From Micromonospora pisi (GTDB taxonomy: Bacteria > Actinomycetota > Actinomycetes > Mycobacteriales > Micromonosporaceae), in NCBI RefSeq assembly GCF_003633685.1, contig NZ_RBKT01000001.1, forward strand, positions 1,984,001 through 2,048,000: DNA of 64,000 bases. The letters run 5' to 3'. Shown piece after piece: positions 16,204 to 25,123 of this stretch (position 1 is its first letter; each line of letters opens with the position of its first letter). The position numbers and the translations under genes are program-made. Below the pieces are notes generated by a model. The model was not told the DNA's origin. It made no database searches and worked only from the letters and a program-made list of their open reading frames with translations.

Positions 16204-17358
16204 TCAGCGGCTCCACTGGCGGGCCAGGCGGGCGGAGACCTCCCGCAGGCCCTCGGCGGGGCGGGTCATGGCCTGCTCGACCCCGCCGTGCTCCTCACCG
16301 CCGAAGTGGTCGACCAGGCTGTACGCCTCGGTCACCCCAGCCGCCGCCGCCTCCCGCCGACCGGTGCTGACCCGGCCGGCGAGCACCACGCAGGGCACCC
16401 CCCGGTCCCGGGCCGCGCCGGCGATGCCGGCGACCACCTTGCCGCGCAGCGACTGGTGGTCGAACGAGCCCTCGCCGGTGATCACGAGATCCGCCTCGTC
16501 AAGCGCGGCCTCCAGGTCGATCATGTCGCTGACCAGCTTGATTCCCGACTCGCACCGGCCACCGAGAGCGAGGATCGCCGCGCCGAGGCCGCCGGCCGCA
16601 CCGGCGCCGGGCAGCGCGGCCAACTCCGGTGGGCAGGTCGACAGTTCCCGCTCCAGCACCACCGCGAAGCGCTCCAGCGCGGAGTCGAGCAACAGCACGT
16701 CCTCCCGGCTGGCGCCCTTCTGCGGGCCGTACACGTTCGAGGCGCCGTGCAGGCCGGTCAACGGGTTGTCGACGTCGGTCGCGGCGACCAGTTCCACCTC
16801 CCGGAGCCGGGGTGCACCGCCCAGCGACGCGGCGGCGGCGAGCACCGCTCCCCCGTACGGCAGGGCGTGGCCGGTCTCGTCGAGCGGTGCGGCGCCGAGG
16901 GCGGCGAGCAGGCCGGCACCGGCGTCGTTGGTGGCCGAGCCGCCGAGCCCGATCACCACCCGGCGGGCTCCCGCCTCGACCGCCGCCGCGACCAGCAGAC
17001 CCAGGCCGTACGAGGTGGTGGCCTTCGGGTCGCGCTCGTCGGGGGCGAGCAGGTGCAGGCCGCACGCCTGGGCGCTCTCCACGTACGCGATGGGTCCGCC
17101 ACCGGCACCATCAAGATCAGTGATAAGGATCTCGCCCTCGACCGGGCGGCCGAGCGGATCGACGGTCGACACCGGCAGCCGGCGCCCGGCCACCGCGCTG
17201 GCGAGCACCTCGACGAAGCCCGGACCGCCGTCGGCCAGCGGTCGGGCGACCATCTGGTCCCCCGGTGCGGTGTCGTGCCAGCCCGCGATCACCGCGGCGA
17301 CCACCTCGGGGGCGGAGAGAGTACCGGCGAATTTGTCTGGACAGATCAGAACCCGCAT
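16204..17358 (-). CDS. Glycerate kinase, GlxK family
   Basis: A 384-residue kinase of the GlxK/GarK type that converts glycerate to phosphoglycerate. Family segments are the N-terminal CPDKFAGTLSA, LADGGPGFVEVL, GLGGSATNDAGAG, and TGEGSFDHQSLRGK. The homologous Rv2205c lies in the same place relative to adoK and the HesB-like gene. The ATG at 17358 is used; a GTG one codon upstream is equally possible. It is divergent from nadA across 67 bases. Confidence 0.92.
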   Translation of the reverse strand: MRVLICPDKFAGTLSAPEVVAAVIAGWHDTAPGDQMVARPLADGGPGFVEVLASAVAGRRLPVSTVDPLGRPVEGEILITDLDGAGGGPIAYVESAQACGLHLLAPDERDPKATTSYGLGLLVAAAVEAGARRVVIGLGGSATNDAGAGLLAALGAAPLDETGHALPYGGAVLAAAASLGGAPRLREVELVAATDVDNPLTGLHGASNVYGPQKGASREDVLLLDSALERFAVVLERELSTCPPELAALPGAGAAGGLGAAILALGGRCESGIKLVSDMIDLEAALDEADLVITGEGSFDHQSLRGKVVAGIAGAARDRGVPCVVLAGRVSTGRREAAAAGVTEAYSLVDHFGGEEHGGVEQAMTRPAEGLREVSARLARQWSR

Positions 17359-17425
17359 CACGGCAGTGTGGCAGCCCACATCGGCCGGCGCTGCGGGCGG
17401 CCCGCGCTGTGGGAGCATGGAGGAC

Positions 17426-18595
17426 GTGACTTCGACCTGGGTAGAGCCGTCAAACACCGCTGCCGCCCTGCTCCTGCTGGGTCGCGGGACCGACCCGGAC
17501 AGCGAGCGTGGAGTGGACTGTCCGGGGGAGCTTCCCCCGCCGAGTGACCCCAACCTGGTGGCCCGTGCCACCGCGGCCAAGGCCAAGCTCGGCCAGCGGG
17601 TTTTCGTGCTCGGCCACCACTACCAGCGCGACGAGGTGATCCAGTTCGCCGACGTGACCGGCGACTCGTTCAAGCTGGCCCGCGAGGCCGCCGCCCGGCC
17701 GGACGCGGAGTACATCCTCTTCTGCGGCGTGCACTTCATGGCGGAGAGCGCCGACATCCTCACCAGTGAGAAGCAGCGGGTCATCCTGCCGGACCTGGCC
17801 GCCGGCTGTTCGATGGCGGACATGGCGGCGCTGCCGCAGGTCGAGACGGCATGGGAGCTGCTGGAGGAGTTGGGCGTCGCCGGTTCGACCGTGCCGGTGA
17901 CGTACATGAACTCGTCGGCGGACATCAAGGGCTTCGTCGGGCGCAACGGCGGTGTGGTCTGCACCTCCTCGAACGCGGAGCGGGCGCTGCGCTGGGCGTT
18001 CGAGCGGGGCCAGCGGGTGCTCTTCCTGCCCGACCAGCACCTGGGCCGCAACACGGCGGTGCTGGAGATGGGGCTGGACGCGGACGACTGCGTGCTCTAC
18101 GACCCGCACAAGCCCGGTGGTGGGCTGACCGCGCAGCAGTTGCGCGAGGCGAAGATGATCCTGTGGCGGGGGCACTGCTCCGTACACGGCCGGTTCACCC
18201 TGAGCAGCGTGAACGAGGTCCGGATGCGGGTGCCCGGGGTGAACGTGCTGGTCCACCCGGAGTGCCGCTACGAGGTGGTGACGGCGGCCGACTACGTCGG
18301 CTCGACCGAGTACATCATCAAGATGATCGAGGCCGCGCCGGCCGGCTCGGCCTGGGCGGTCGGCACCGAGCTGAATCTCGTACGCCGGCTCGCCAACGCT
18401 CACCCGGACAAGCAGATCATGTTCCTGGACCGGGCCGTGTGCTACTGCTCCACGATGAACCGGATCGACCTGCCGCACCTGGTCTGGGCCCTTGAAGAGC
18501 TGGTCGCGGGCCGGATTGTCAACCAGATCACGGTGGATCCGGACACCGCGCACCATGCTCGGGTGGCACTGGACCAGATGCTCGCACTCCCATGA
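17426..18595 (+). CDS. nadA: Quinolinate synthase
   Basis: A 389-residue 4Fe-4S enzyme that condenses iminoaspartate with dihydroxyacetone phosphate in NAD synthesis. Expected cluster cysteines are C100 (ILFCGVHFMAES), C179 (VVCTSSNAE) and one of C339/C341 (CYCSTMN). GHHYQRDEV near 63-71 is the family substrate segment. The GTG at 17426 is favoured over the ATG at 17417 because GGGAG then has proper spacing. nadB and nadC, usual partners in actinobacteria, are not adjacent. Confidence 0.95.
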   Translation: MTSTWVEPSNTAAALLLLGRGTDPDSERGVDCPGELPPPSDPNLVARATAAKAKLGQRVFVLGHHYQRDEVIQFADVTGDSFKLAREAAARPDAEYILFCGVHFMAESADILTSEKQRVILPDLAAGCSMADMAALPQVETAWELLEELGVAGSTVPVTYMNSSADIKGFVGRNGGVVCTSSNAERALRWAFERGQRVLFLPDQHLGRNTAVLEMGLDADDCVLYDPHKPGGGLTAQQLREAKMILWRGHCSVHGRFTLSSVNEVRMRVPGVNVLVHPECRYEVVTAADYVGSTEYIIKMIEAAPAGSAWAVGTELNLVRRLANAHPDKQIMFLDRAVCYCSTMNRIDLPHLVWALEELVAGRIVNQITVDPDTAHHARVALDQMLALP

Positions 18596-18831
18596 TCTGA
18601 GTCAATTACTCAAAGTAACGGTCGCTGTACCGATAGGCGCGGACGTCCCGATTTCATGCCATCTAAGTCGGGGTGAGCAACGCCATTTCGGTCACGGAGC
18701 GCTATGCTGCCCAGGCGACACAGAGCCAGTCGTACGTTGTGCGACTGCGCCCCCGGCGGGCTACGGCCGTGACTGACGCTCAGCCGCCCCGCACCCCTTA
18801 ACCCGGCAGCACCTATCCGCTGGAGGTTGCG

Positions 18832-20187
18832 TTGACCGACGACGTTCTGGTCGTACACGGAGGTACCCCGCTCTCGGGGAAGATCCGGGTCCGCGGCGCC
18901 AAGAATCTGGTCTCGAAGGCGATGGTCGCCGCCCTGCTCGGCGACACCCCGAGCCGCCTGTACGACGTGCCGCGTATCCGCGACGTCGAAATCGTCCGCG
19001 GACTGCTGGAACTTCACGGTGTGAAGGTCAGCGACGGCGACGAGGACGGCGAGCTGGTCTTCGACCCGGCGAACGTGGAGAGCGCCACCACCGACGAGAT
19101 CAACGTGCACGCCGGTTCGAGCCGCATCCCGATCCTGTTCTGCGGGCCGCTGCTGCACCGACTCGGCCACGCGTTCATCCCCGACCTCGGTGGTTGCCAC
19201 ATCGGTCCCCGGCCGATCGACTTCCACATCCAGGCCCTGCGGCAGTTCGGCGCCATCGTCGACAAGGCACCGGAGGGCATGCACCTGACCGCACCGAGCG
19301 GTCTGCACGGGACCAAGTTCGAGCTGCCGTACCCGAGCGTCGGGGCGACCGAGCAGGTGCTGCTCACCGCCGTGATGGCCGAGGGCGTCACCGAGCTGCG
19401 CAACGCGGCGGTGGAGCCGGAGATCGTCGACCTGATCGCGATCCTCCAGAAGATGGGCGCGATCATCAAGGTCCACACCGACCGGGTGATCGAGATCCAG
19501 GGCGTACCCCGGTTGACCGGCTACACCCACCGCCCCATCCCGGACCGGATCGAGGCGGCGAGCTGGGCCGCGGCGGCGCTCGCCACCGGCGGTGACGTCG
19601 AGGTGCTCGGTGCCGAGCAGGTCGACATGATGACCTTCCTGAACGTGTTCCGCTCGGTCGGTGGCGCGTACGAGGTCACCGACGCCCGCCCGCCGAAGCT
19701 GGGCTCGCCCGGCCAGGAGGGCGGCATCCGGTTCTGGCACCCGGGCGGGGAACTCCAGGCGGTGGCGCTGGAGACCGACGTACACCCGGGTTTCATGACC
19801 GACTGGCAGCAGCCCCTGGTGGTCGCGCTGACCCAGGCCCGGGGCCTGTCGATCGTGCACGAGACGGTGTACGAGCAGCGGCTCGGCTACACCGACGCGC
19901 TGAACAAGATGGGCGCCACCATCCAGGTCTACCGCGACTGCCTGGGCGGCACCCCGTGCCGGTTCGGCCGGCGCAACTTCAAGCACTCGGCGGTCATCGC
20001 CGGGCCGAGCAAGCTGCACGCCGCCGATCTGGTCATCCCGGACCTGCGGGCCGGGTTCAGCCACCTGATCGCCGCGCTCGCCGCCGAGGGCACCTCCCGG
20101 GTGTACGGCGTCGACCTGATCAACCGTGGGTACGAGGACTTCGAGGCGAAGCTCTCCGACCTCGGCGCCCACGTCGAGCGCCCGTAA
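18832..20187 (+). CDS. murA: UDP-N-acetylglucosamine 1-carboxyvinyltransferase
   Basis: A 451-residue EPSP-synthase-fold enzyme that adds enolpyruvate to UDP-GlcNAc, the first committed step of peptidoglycan synthesis. The start segment has GAKN, and the active-site loop PDLGGCHIGPRP keeps the catalytic cysteine (C122), so the enzyme should be fosfomycin-sensitive by the usual rule. The start is TTG at 18832 behind GGAGG. It stands alone with its own terminator. Confidence 0.93.
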   Translation: MTDDVLVVHGGTPLSGKIRVRGAKNLVSKAMVAALLGDTPSRLYDVPRIRDVEIVRGLLELHGVKVSDGDEDGELVFDPANVESATTDEINVHAGSSRIPILFCGPLLHRLGHAFIPDLGGCHIGPRPIDFHIQALRQFGAIVDKAPEGMHLTAPSGLHGTKFELPYPSVGATEQVLLTAVMAEGVTELRNAAVEPEIVDLIAILQKMGAIIKVHTDRVIEIQGVPRLTGYTHRPIPDRIEAASWAAAALATGGDVEVLGAEQVDMMTFLNVFRSVGGAYEVTDARPPKLGSPGQEGGIRFWHPGGELQAVALETDVHPGFMTDWQQPLVVALTQARGLSIVHETVYEQRLGYTDALNKMGATIQVYRDCLGGTPCRFGRRNFKHSAVIAGPSKLHAADLVIPDLRAGFSHLIAALAAEGTSRVYGVDLINRGYEDFEAKLSDLGAHVERP

Positions 20188-20201
20188 CCGTTTGACACAC
20201 C

Positions 20202-20243
20202 GGCGGTGCCGGAGAGCGGTTTCACTCCGTTCTCGGCACCGCC
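20202..20243 (+). terminator. Hairpin terminator after murA
   Basis: An extended stem (20202-20219 with 20227-20243, one bulge) with a 7-base loop begins 15 bases after the murA stop. Confidence 0.75.
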
Positions 20244-20314
20244 TGACGGGTCCGCGCCGACGCCTCCCGCACCGTGATGTGTGGGAGGCGTCAGCCGCCC
20301 GCTACCCTTCATCC

Positions 20315-20929
20315 GTGCCGTCGTTGTTTCGCCGTAAGCCCACCGACCTCGTCGAGGAGAACGTCACCGTGGTGACGACCGACGAGGCGACCGAAGCCGC
20401 CCGCCCCCGGGGCTACACACCCAGCAAGAAGGAGCTCGGCAAGGAGACGCCGAAGCGTCCCGGCGCCGGGCGCCGACCGGGTGCCGTGGAGACGAGGCCA
20501 CCGGCGAACAAGCAGGAGGCGCGGGAGCGTCGCCGGGCCGCGCGGGCCGAAGCGGCGGCCGAGTTCCGCCGCGAGGGCGGCCCCCGGGACCGGGGTCCGG
20601 AGAAGCTGCTGGCCCGCAACGTGGTCGACTCCCGTCGCACGGTCGGCACCTGGTTCTTCGGTGGCGCACTGATCGTGGTGCTCGGCTCGTCGGCCGTGAT
20701 GCCGCCGGCCGTACAGCTGATCTCGAATCTGCTCTGGGGCGCACTCGCCCTCGGCGTGGTGATCGACTCGATCCTGATCTCGCGCAAGATCAAGAACCTG
20801 GTCCAGCAGCGGTTCCCCAAGACCGAGGCACGGATGGGTTCGCTCTACCTCTACGCGATCATGCGGGCGATCACCTTCCGCCGGATGCGGGCGCCGGCAC
20901 CCCAGGTCAAGATCGGCGACAAGATCTAA
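20315..20929 (+). CDS. DUF3043 membrane protein
   Basis: A 204-residue protein. A charged, Arg/Glu-rich N-terminal half (RRKPTDL, YTPSKKELGKETPKR, NKQEARERRRAARAEAAAEFRR) precedes two membrane helices near residues 111-150 and a conserved tail (FPKTEARMGSLYLYAIMRA). This matches the actinobacterial DUF3043 family, whose function is unknown. As I recall, M. tuberculosis has such a gene directly after its glycerate kinase-like gene (Rv2206), which would make this part of the conserved block. The start GTG is at 20315. Confidence 0.82.
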   Translation: MPSLFRRKPTDLVEENVTVVTTDEATEAARPRGYTPSKKELGKETPKRPGAGRRPGAVETRPPANKQEARERRRAARAEAAAEFRREGGPRDRGPEKLLARNVVDSRRTVGTWFFGGALIVVLGSSAVMPPAVQLISNLLWGALALGVVIDSILISRKIKNLVQQRFPKTEARMGSLYLYAIMRAITFRRMRAPAPQVKIGDKI

Positions 20930-21010
20930 ACCCGTCCCGCCCCGAAGCGCCGTACGGCGCCGATAGCATCTGCGCCAGACCTCCCCTCTCCAGGAGAGGA
21001 GTGTCGGTCG

Positions 21011-22225
21011 GTGCCGGTCGGGTGGCGCGGGACGGGCGGCCGGATCCGGGCCGCCACCACCCGCTGGCGGGGTACGGCATCCCGGTCGAGCGGCCGGGTG
21101 GAGCCGGTCGAACTCTTCATCGACGTGGTCTTCGTCTTCACCCTGACCCAGTTGACGCAACAGATCATCAACCGCCCGACGTTCACCACCGTGGGTCAGG
21201 TCACCCTCCTGTTCAGCCTGCTCTGGGCGAACTACAGCGGGTACGCCTGGCTGACCAACCACGTGACACCGCGACGTACGTCACAGAAGCTGCTGCTGCT
21301 CGGCGGCGTGGCCGGCTTCATCATCGCGGCGGCCGGGGTGCCGGACGCCATCGCCGGACGGGCGACGGTCTTCAGCATCGGCTACCTGGTGCTGGTCTGC
21401 CTGCACCTGATCCTGTTCACCCAGTCCGACAGCTGGCGCACCGTCCTGCGACTGGCCCCGGGCAACCTGGGCGCGGCCCTGCTCGTGCTCGGATCCGGGT
21501 TCGCCGACGGTCCGCTGGTGTACGCGCTCTGGGCGACCGCGTTCGTGGTGCAGAGCGTCATCCCGACCCTCCTCTGGGGCACCTCCCGGGGCGGCCCCCC
21601 GCACGCGTTCCACCTCTCCGCCGGTCACTTCGTGGAGCGGCACGGCCTGCTGGTGGTGGTCGCGTTCGGTGAGGAGGTCGCGGCGATCGGCGCCAGCGCG
21701 GGGCCGGCGCACACCTCGGACGAGACCGTGTGGGTGATCATCCTGGCGCTGACCCTGCCCGCCGCGCTCTGGTGGACGTACTTCGCCGACCCGAGGGCGG
21801 CCGAACAGAGCCTGAACCGCGTCGACGACGTCACCCGGGACGTGTTGGGCGGCAAGGCGTACATCTTCGCGCACATCCCCCTGCTGCTCGGGATCGTCAT
21901 CGGGGCCGCTGGCATCCACACCGCCGTCTCGCACCCGGAGCAGCCCCTCGACCACGCGTCGGCGCTCGCCCTGAGCGGCGGAGTGGCGCTCTTCCTCGTC
22001 GGGATCGCCTGGGTCCGGCGGGTACTGACGATCCGGGGCGCGTGGCGTCGCCTGCTGACCGCCGCGGCGGCGCTCGCCACGATCCCGCTGGCCCGGGTGA
22101 TCCCCGCCGCCGCACAGCTCGCGGTGGTCGTCGGCATCGTCGTGGTGATGCTGCTGCTCGACACCCCGCCGCGCCACGCCCAGGAAGCCGTTAGGAAGGG
22201 CCCCTTCCTCTACCGAATCCGATAA
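21011..22225 (+). CDS. LtrA-type low-temperature requirement membrane protein
   Basis: A 404-residue polytopic protein with 10-12 helices. The N-terminal signature VEPVELFIDVVFVFTLTQL is characteristic of LtrA; HFVERHGLLVVVAFGEEVAAIG and DPRAAEQSLN further support it. The biochemical role of LtrA proteins is not established. The GTG at 21011 follows GGAGAGGAG. The last twelve or so codons and the stop lie inside palindrome copy C, so the C-terminal residues RKGPFLYRIR are repeat-encoded. Confidence 0.88.
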   Translation: MPVGWRGTGGRIRAATTRWRGTASRSSGRVEPVELFIDVVFVFTLTQLTQQIINRPTFTTVGQVTLLFSLLWANYSGYAWLTNHVTPRRTSQKLLLLGGVAGFIIAAAGVPDAIAGRATVFSIGYLVLVCLHLILFTQSDSWRTVLRLAPGNLGAALLVLGSGFADGPLVYALWATAFVVQSVIPTLLWGTSRGGPPHAFHLSAGHFVERHGLLVVVAFGEEVAAIGASAGPAHTSDETVWVIILALTLPAALWWTYFADPRAAEQSLNRVDDVTRDVLGGKAYIFAHIPLLLGIVIGAAGIHTAVSHPEQPLDHASALALSGGVALFLVGIAWVRRVLTIRGAWRRLLTAAAALATIPLARVIPAAAQLAVVVGIVVVMLLLDTPPRHAQEAVRKGPFLYRIR

Positions 22226-22243
22226 CAAGGGGCCCTTCCTTAC
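22190..22243. repeat. GGAAGGGGCCC palindrome, copy C (degenerate, overlaps a coding end)
   Basis: The outer arms (22190 onward and up to 22243) pair well, but the inner arms do not: the left side reads CTTCCTC and the right side GATAACAAGG. The loop spacing resembles copy B. The LtrA stop codon (22223-22225) lies in the right half. The copy sits between convergent LtrA and ABC transporter genes. Confidence 0.92.
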
Positions 22244-22248
22244 CTGAG

Positions 22249-23292
22249 TCAGGGGGTGCCGGTGAGGTCGGGGCGGGAGGCCGGCTCCGGGTTCTGCGTG
22301 GGGATCGGGTGCGCCGGCACGACGACCGGCGGCGCCGGGGTCCGGTAGAGGCGGCTGACCACGTCCTCGATGTCCGGCTCGACGATGGCGATGTCGCGGA
22401 GCGTGGCGAGCCCGGCCAGCCGTGCCACCACCGCGCCGGCGGTCGCCGACTCCAGCTCGAAGACGAGCCGTCGACCGTCCGCCTCGACCCGCAGCACCGG
22501 CGCGCCCGGCAGCACCGGCACCTCCGTCAGGGGCTCGTCGAGGTCCACCACGACCAGCCGCCGGGAACCGTACCGGGCGTGCAGCGCCTCGATGTCGCCG
22601 TCGTGCACCACCCGACCGTGATCGATCACCACCAGGCGGCGGCAGAGCCGCTCGATGTCGGCGAGATCGTGCGTGGTGAGCAGCAGGGTGGTGTCACCGG
22701 CCCGGCCCAGCTCGCCCAGGAACTCCCGGACCGCCTGCTTGCTCACCAGGTCCAGCCCGATGGTCGGCTCGTCCAGGAAGAGCACCTCCGGCCCGTGCAG
22801 CAGGGCGGCGGTCAACTCGCCGCGCATCCGCTGGCCCAGCGAGAGCTGGCGGACCGGGGTGTCGAGGAAACCGTCGAGGTCGAGCAGGTCCCGGCAGCGG
22901 CGCAGCCGGGCCGCGTGGTCGGCGGCCGGCACCCGGTAGATGTGCCGCAGCAGGTCGAACGAGTCGCGCAGCGGCAGGTCCCACCAGAGCTGCGAACGCT
23001 GACCGAAGACCACGCCGATACGCAACGCCAGCCGGGTGCGCTGGGCCACCGGGACGAGCCCACAGACGCGTACCTCCCCGGCGGAGGGCATCAGCACACC
23101 GGTGAGCATCTTCAGGGTGGTGGACTTACCCGCGCCGTTCGGTCCGATGTAGCCGATCATCTCGCCCCGGGCCACGGTCAGATCCACCCCGTCGACCGCG
23201 GCGACCACCTTCTTCGTCCGGCGCAGCCGACCGGTCTTGACCCGTACCGTGAACTCCTTGCGCAGCCCGCGCACCTCGATGACGTCGCTCAT
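22249..23292 (-). CDS. ABC transporter ATP-binding protein
   Basis: A 347-residue NatA/viologen-exporter-like ATPase. The Walker A motif is GPNGAGKST, the signature LSLGQRMR, Walker B LFLDEPTIGLD, and the H-loop TTHD. A C-terminal accessory region of about 90 residues ends in a Pro-rich tail. Its start ATG overlaps the stop of the upstream permease (ATGA). With the two permeases it forms a complete ABC-2-type exporter. The substrate is unknown. Confidence 0.93.
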   Translation of the reverse strand: MSDVIEVRGLRKEFTVRVKTGRLRRTKKVVAAVDGVDLTVARGEMIGYIGPNGAGKSTTLKMLTGVLMPSAGEVRVCGLVPVAQRTRLALRIGVVFGQRSQLWWDLPLRDSFDLLRHIYRVPAADHAARLRRCRDLLDLDGFLDTPVRQLSLGQRMRGELTAALLHGPEVLFLDEPTIGLDLVSKQAVREFLGELGRAGDTTLLLTTHDLADIERLCRRLVVIDHGRVVHDGDIEALHARYGSRRLVVVDLDEPLTEVPVLPGAPVLRVEADGRRLVFELESATAGAVVARLAGLATLRDIAIVEPDIEDVVSRLYRTPAPPVVVPAHPIPTQNPEPASRPDLTGTP

Positions 23293-24110
23293 GACCCCGT
23301 ACTCCGGTAGTGCCTGATGCCGGTCCGCCAGACGGCGGCGGCGGCCAGCGCGGCCAGGACCGCGACGCCCGGCGAGGCCCACCCGGCCCAGGCCGGCAGG
23401 CCGAGCGGATCGGCCCGGCCGAGCAGAGCCAGCGCCGGGTAGTAGGCCACGAAGGCGAACCCCAGGCCGTACGCGAAAATCGCCCGGAACCATCCACCGT
23501 AGACGGTCACCGGGTACGCGGTGAAGTCCCGACCACCGTAGGTGAACGCGTTCCCGACCTCACCCGAGTCGATCCACCAGAACGCCAACGTCGCCGAGGC
23601 CACGAAGATCGAGCCGAAGAAGACCGCTCCGGCCAGCGGCGCGACGATGACCAGCAACACCCGACCCGGGGTCCACTCGATTCCGGCGGAGCTTGCCGCG
23701 ACGGTCAGCACGGCGAGCCCGAACAGGGCACGGGACAGCTTGCGCAGCGGCAGGTCCATCAGCAGCAACTGCGGCAGCGCCCCGAGCGGGCGGACCAGGA
23801 CCGCGTCCATCAGCCCCGTCCGGACGTACTGGCGGACCCGCTCGATGTTGCCGACGGCCAGGTCGGCGGTGGCGAAGGAGCAGGCGGAGAGGCTGACCAT
23901 GACCATCGCCTCGCGTACGTCGAAGCCCCCCAGGGTCCGGGTCACCTGGAACAGCACCAGCACCGTGAGCACGTCGAAGACGGTGGCGCCGACATTGCTG
24001 ACCAGGTCGACGACGAACGAGGTGCGGTACGACGCCTGGGACCGCGCCTGCCCGCGCAGCAGCGCCAGGTAGCCCGCCGCCGGTCCGGCCGTACGTCCCC
24101 GGTCAGCCAC
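23289..24110 (-). CDS. ABC-2 family permease (second subunit)
   Basis: A 273-residue protein with about six helices. The segment YRTSFVVDLVSNVGATVFDVLTVLVLF and the coupling-type motif VRQYVRTGLMDAVLVRPLG are typical of the ABC2_membrane_6 family. The GTG at 24110 overlaps the end of the first permease by eight bases, and the stop overlaps the ATPase start. Both permeases share the G-x-x-D-x-L-x-R-P motif, so they probably act as a heterodimer. Confidence 0.88.
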   Translation of the reverse strand: MADRGRTAGPAAGYLALLRGQARSQASYRTSFVVDLVSNVGATVFDVLTVLVLFQVTRTLGGFDVREAMVMVSLSACSFATADLAVGNIERVRQYVRTGLMDAVLVRPLGALPQLLLMDLPLRKLSRALFGLAVLTVAASSAGIEWTPGRVLLVIVAPLAGAVFFGSIFVASATLAFWWIDSGEVGNAFTYGGRDFTAYPVTVYGGWFRAIFAYGLGFAFVAYYPALALLGRADPLGLPAWAGWASPGVAVLAALAAAAVWRTGIRHYRSTGS

Positions 24111-24957
24111 CCTGCACGACCAGTCGCCGTTCCGCGCGCCGCTGCACGACGGCGCAGGCGAACAGGGCCGCCCCGACCCAGCAGAGCTGTAGACCGACGA
24201 GTCCCGCCTGCACCGGCGCACCGTCGCGCTCGACCAGCACGTCCAGCGGGGTCTGCATCATGCTCGGGAAAGGGGTGGCCAGCCAGATCGTCACGAAGGC
24301 CCAGTCCGGCAGGAAGCGCAGCGGGAAGTAGAGGCCGGCCAGGATGCCGGAGCAGAGGGTCCAGAGCAGCATCGGGCCGCGTACGTCCGCGAGCCAGTAG
24401 ACGGTGGCGTTGACCAGGTAGCGGCAACTGAACGAGAGCACCACCGCCAACACCATGGAGAGCAGGAAGAGCGGTACGGTCGGCCAGCGGGTCGGCAGGT
24501 AGACGTCGAAGAAGATCGGGCCGGTGAGCACCGGCGGGACGAAACGGGTGAGCACCGCGTGCGCCGCCCGCCCCAGGTCGGTGGCGAGGTAGCTGACCAC
24601 CGGGGAGACCGGCCGGAGCAGGTCGCTGGCGACGTCGCCGGTCCGGATCCGATCAGCCAGCTCGCTCCAGCCCCAGAGTCCCACGACGGCGAGCAGTCCC
24701 TGTCCGACCCAGACGAAGGTGGCCAGTTGCCTGGTGTCGTAACCACCCGCCAGGCCCCCCGCGCCGGTGGCGACGGCGAGGAAGACGTAGCAGTGGAGGA
24801 ACCCGAACACGATATTGGTGAAGGCACCGGCGAACGTCGCCTGTCGGTACGTCGAATAGCGACGGTAACCTGATCCGGTTATGGCGGTAAATGTCCGAAA
24901 CCAGGGGATGATGTTTCTACCGATCAGCGGTGGCACAGTGGCGGTGACCGAGCCCAC
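24103..24957 (-). CDS. ABC-2 family permease (first subunit)
   Basis: A 284-residue protein with six helices and the motif RTGDVASDLLRPVSP that parallels the other permease. The GTG at 24957 is well supported by GGAGG eight bases upstream. It is the first gene of the three-gene exporter unit and divergent from the large WG-repeat gene across a 166-base gap. Confidence 0.88.
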   Translation of the reverse strand: MGSVTATVPPLIGRNIIPWFRTFTAITGSGYRRYSTYRQATFAGAFTNIVFGFLHCYVFLAVATGAGGLAGGYDTRQLATFVWVGQGLLAVVGLWGWSELADRIRTGDVASDLLRPVSPVVSYLATDLGRAAHAVLTRFVPPVLTGPIFFDVYLPTRWPTVPLFLLSMVLAVVLSFSCRYLVNATVYWLADVRGPMLLWTLCSGILAGLYFPLRFLPDWAFVTIWLATPFPSMMQTPLDVLVERDGAPVQAGLVGLQLCWVGAALFACAVVQRRAERRLVVQGG

Positions 24958-25123
24958 GCCGTTACCCTCCTTCCGCAACCAAGCTGCCGCGAGCCGGGGA
25001 ACAATATCCGGAATCCCCGGCCGCCCAGTGAGAATTTTTCCGACGAGGTGACACCGCCGTGAGCGAGCGACGCGAGCCGTTCAACCGGCCGCGCCGCGCG
25101 CCCCACCTCAGCGGGGTTGCATC

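Noticed and set aside
22249-24957. Drug-resistance transposon carrying the ABC exporter
   Set aside because: No transposase, inverted terminal repeats or target-site duplication; only the common palindrome lies next to it.
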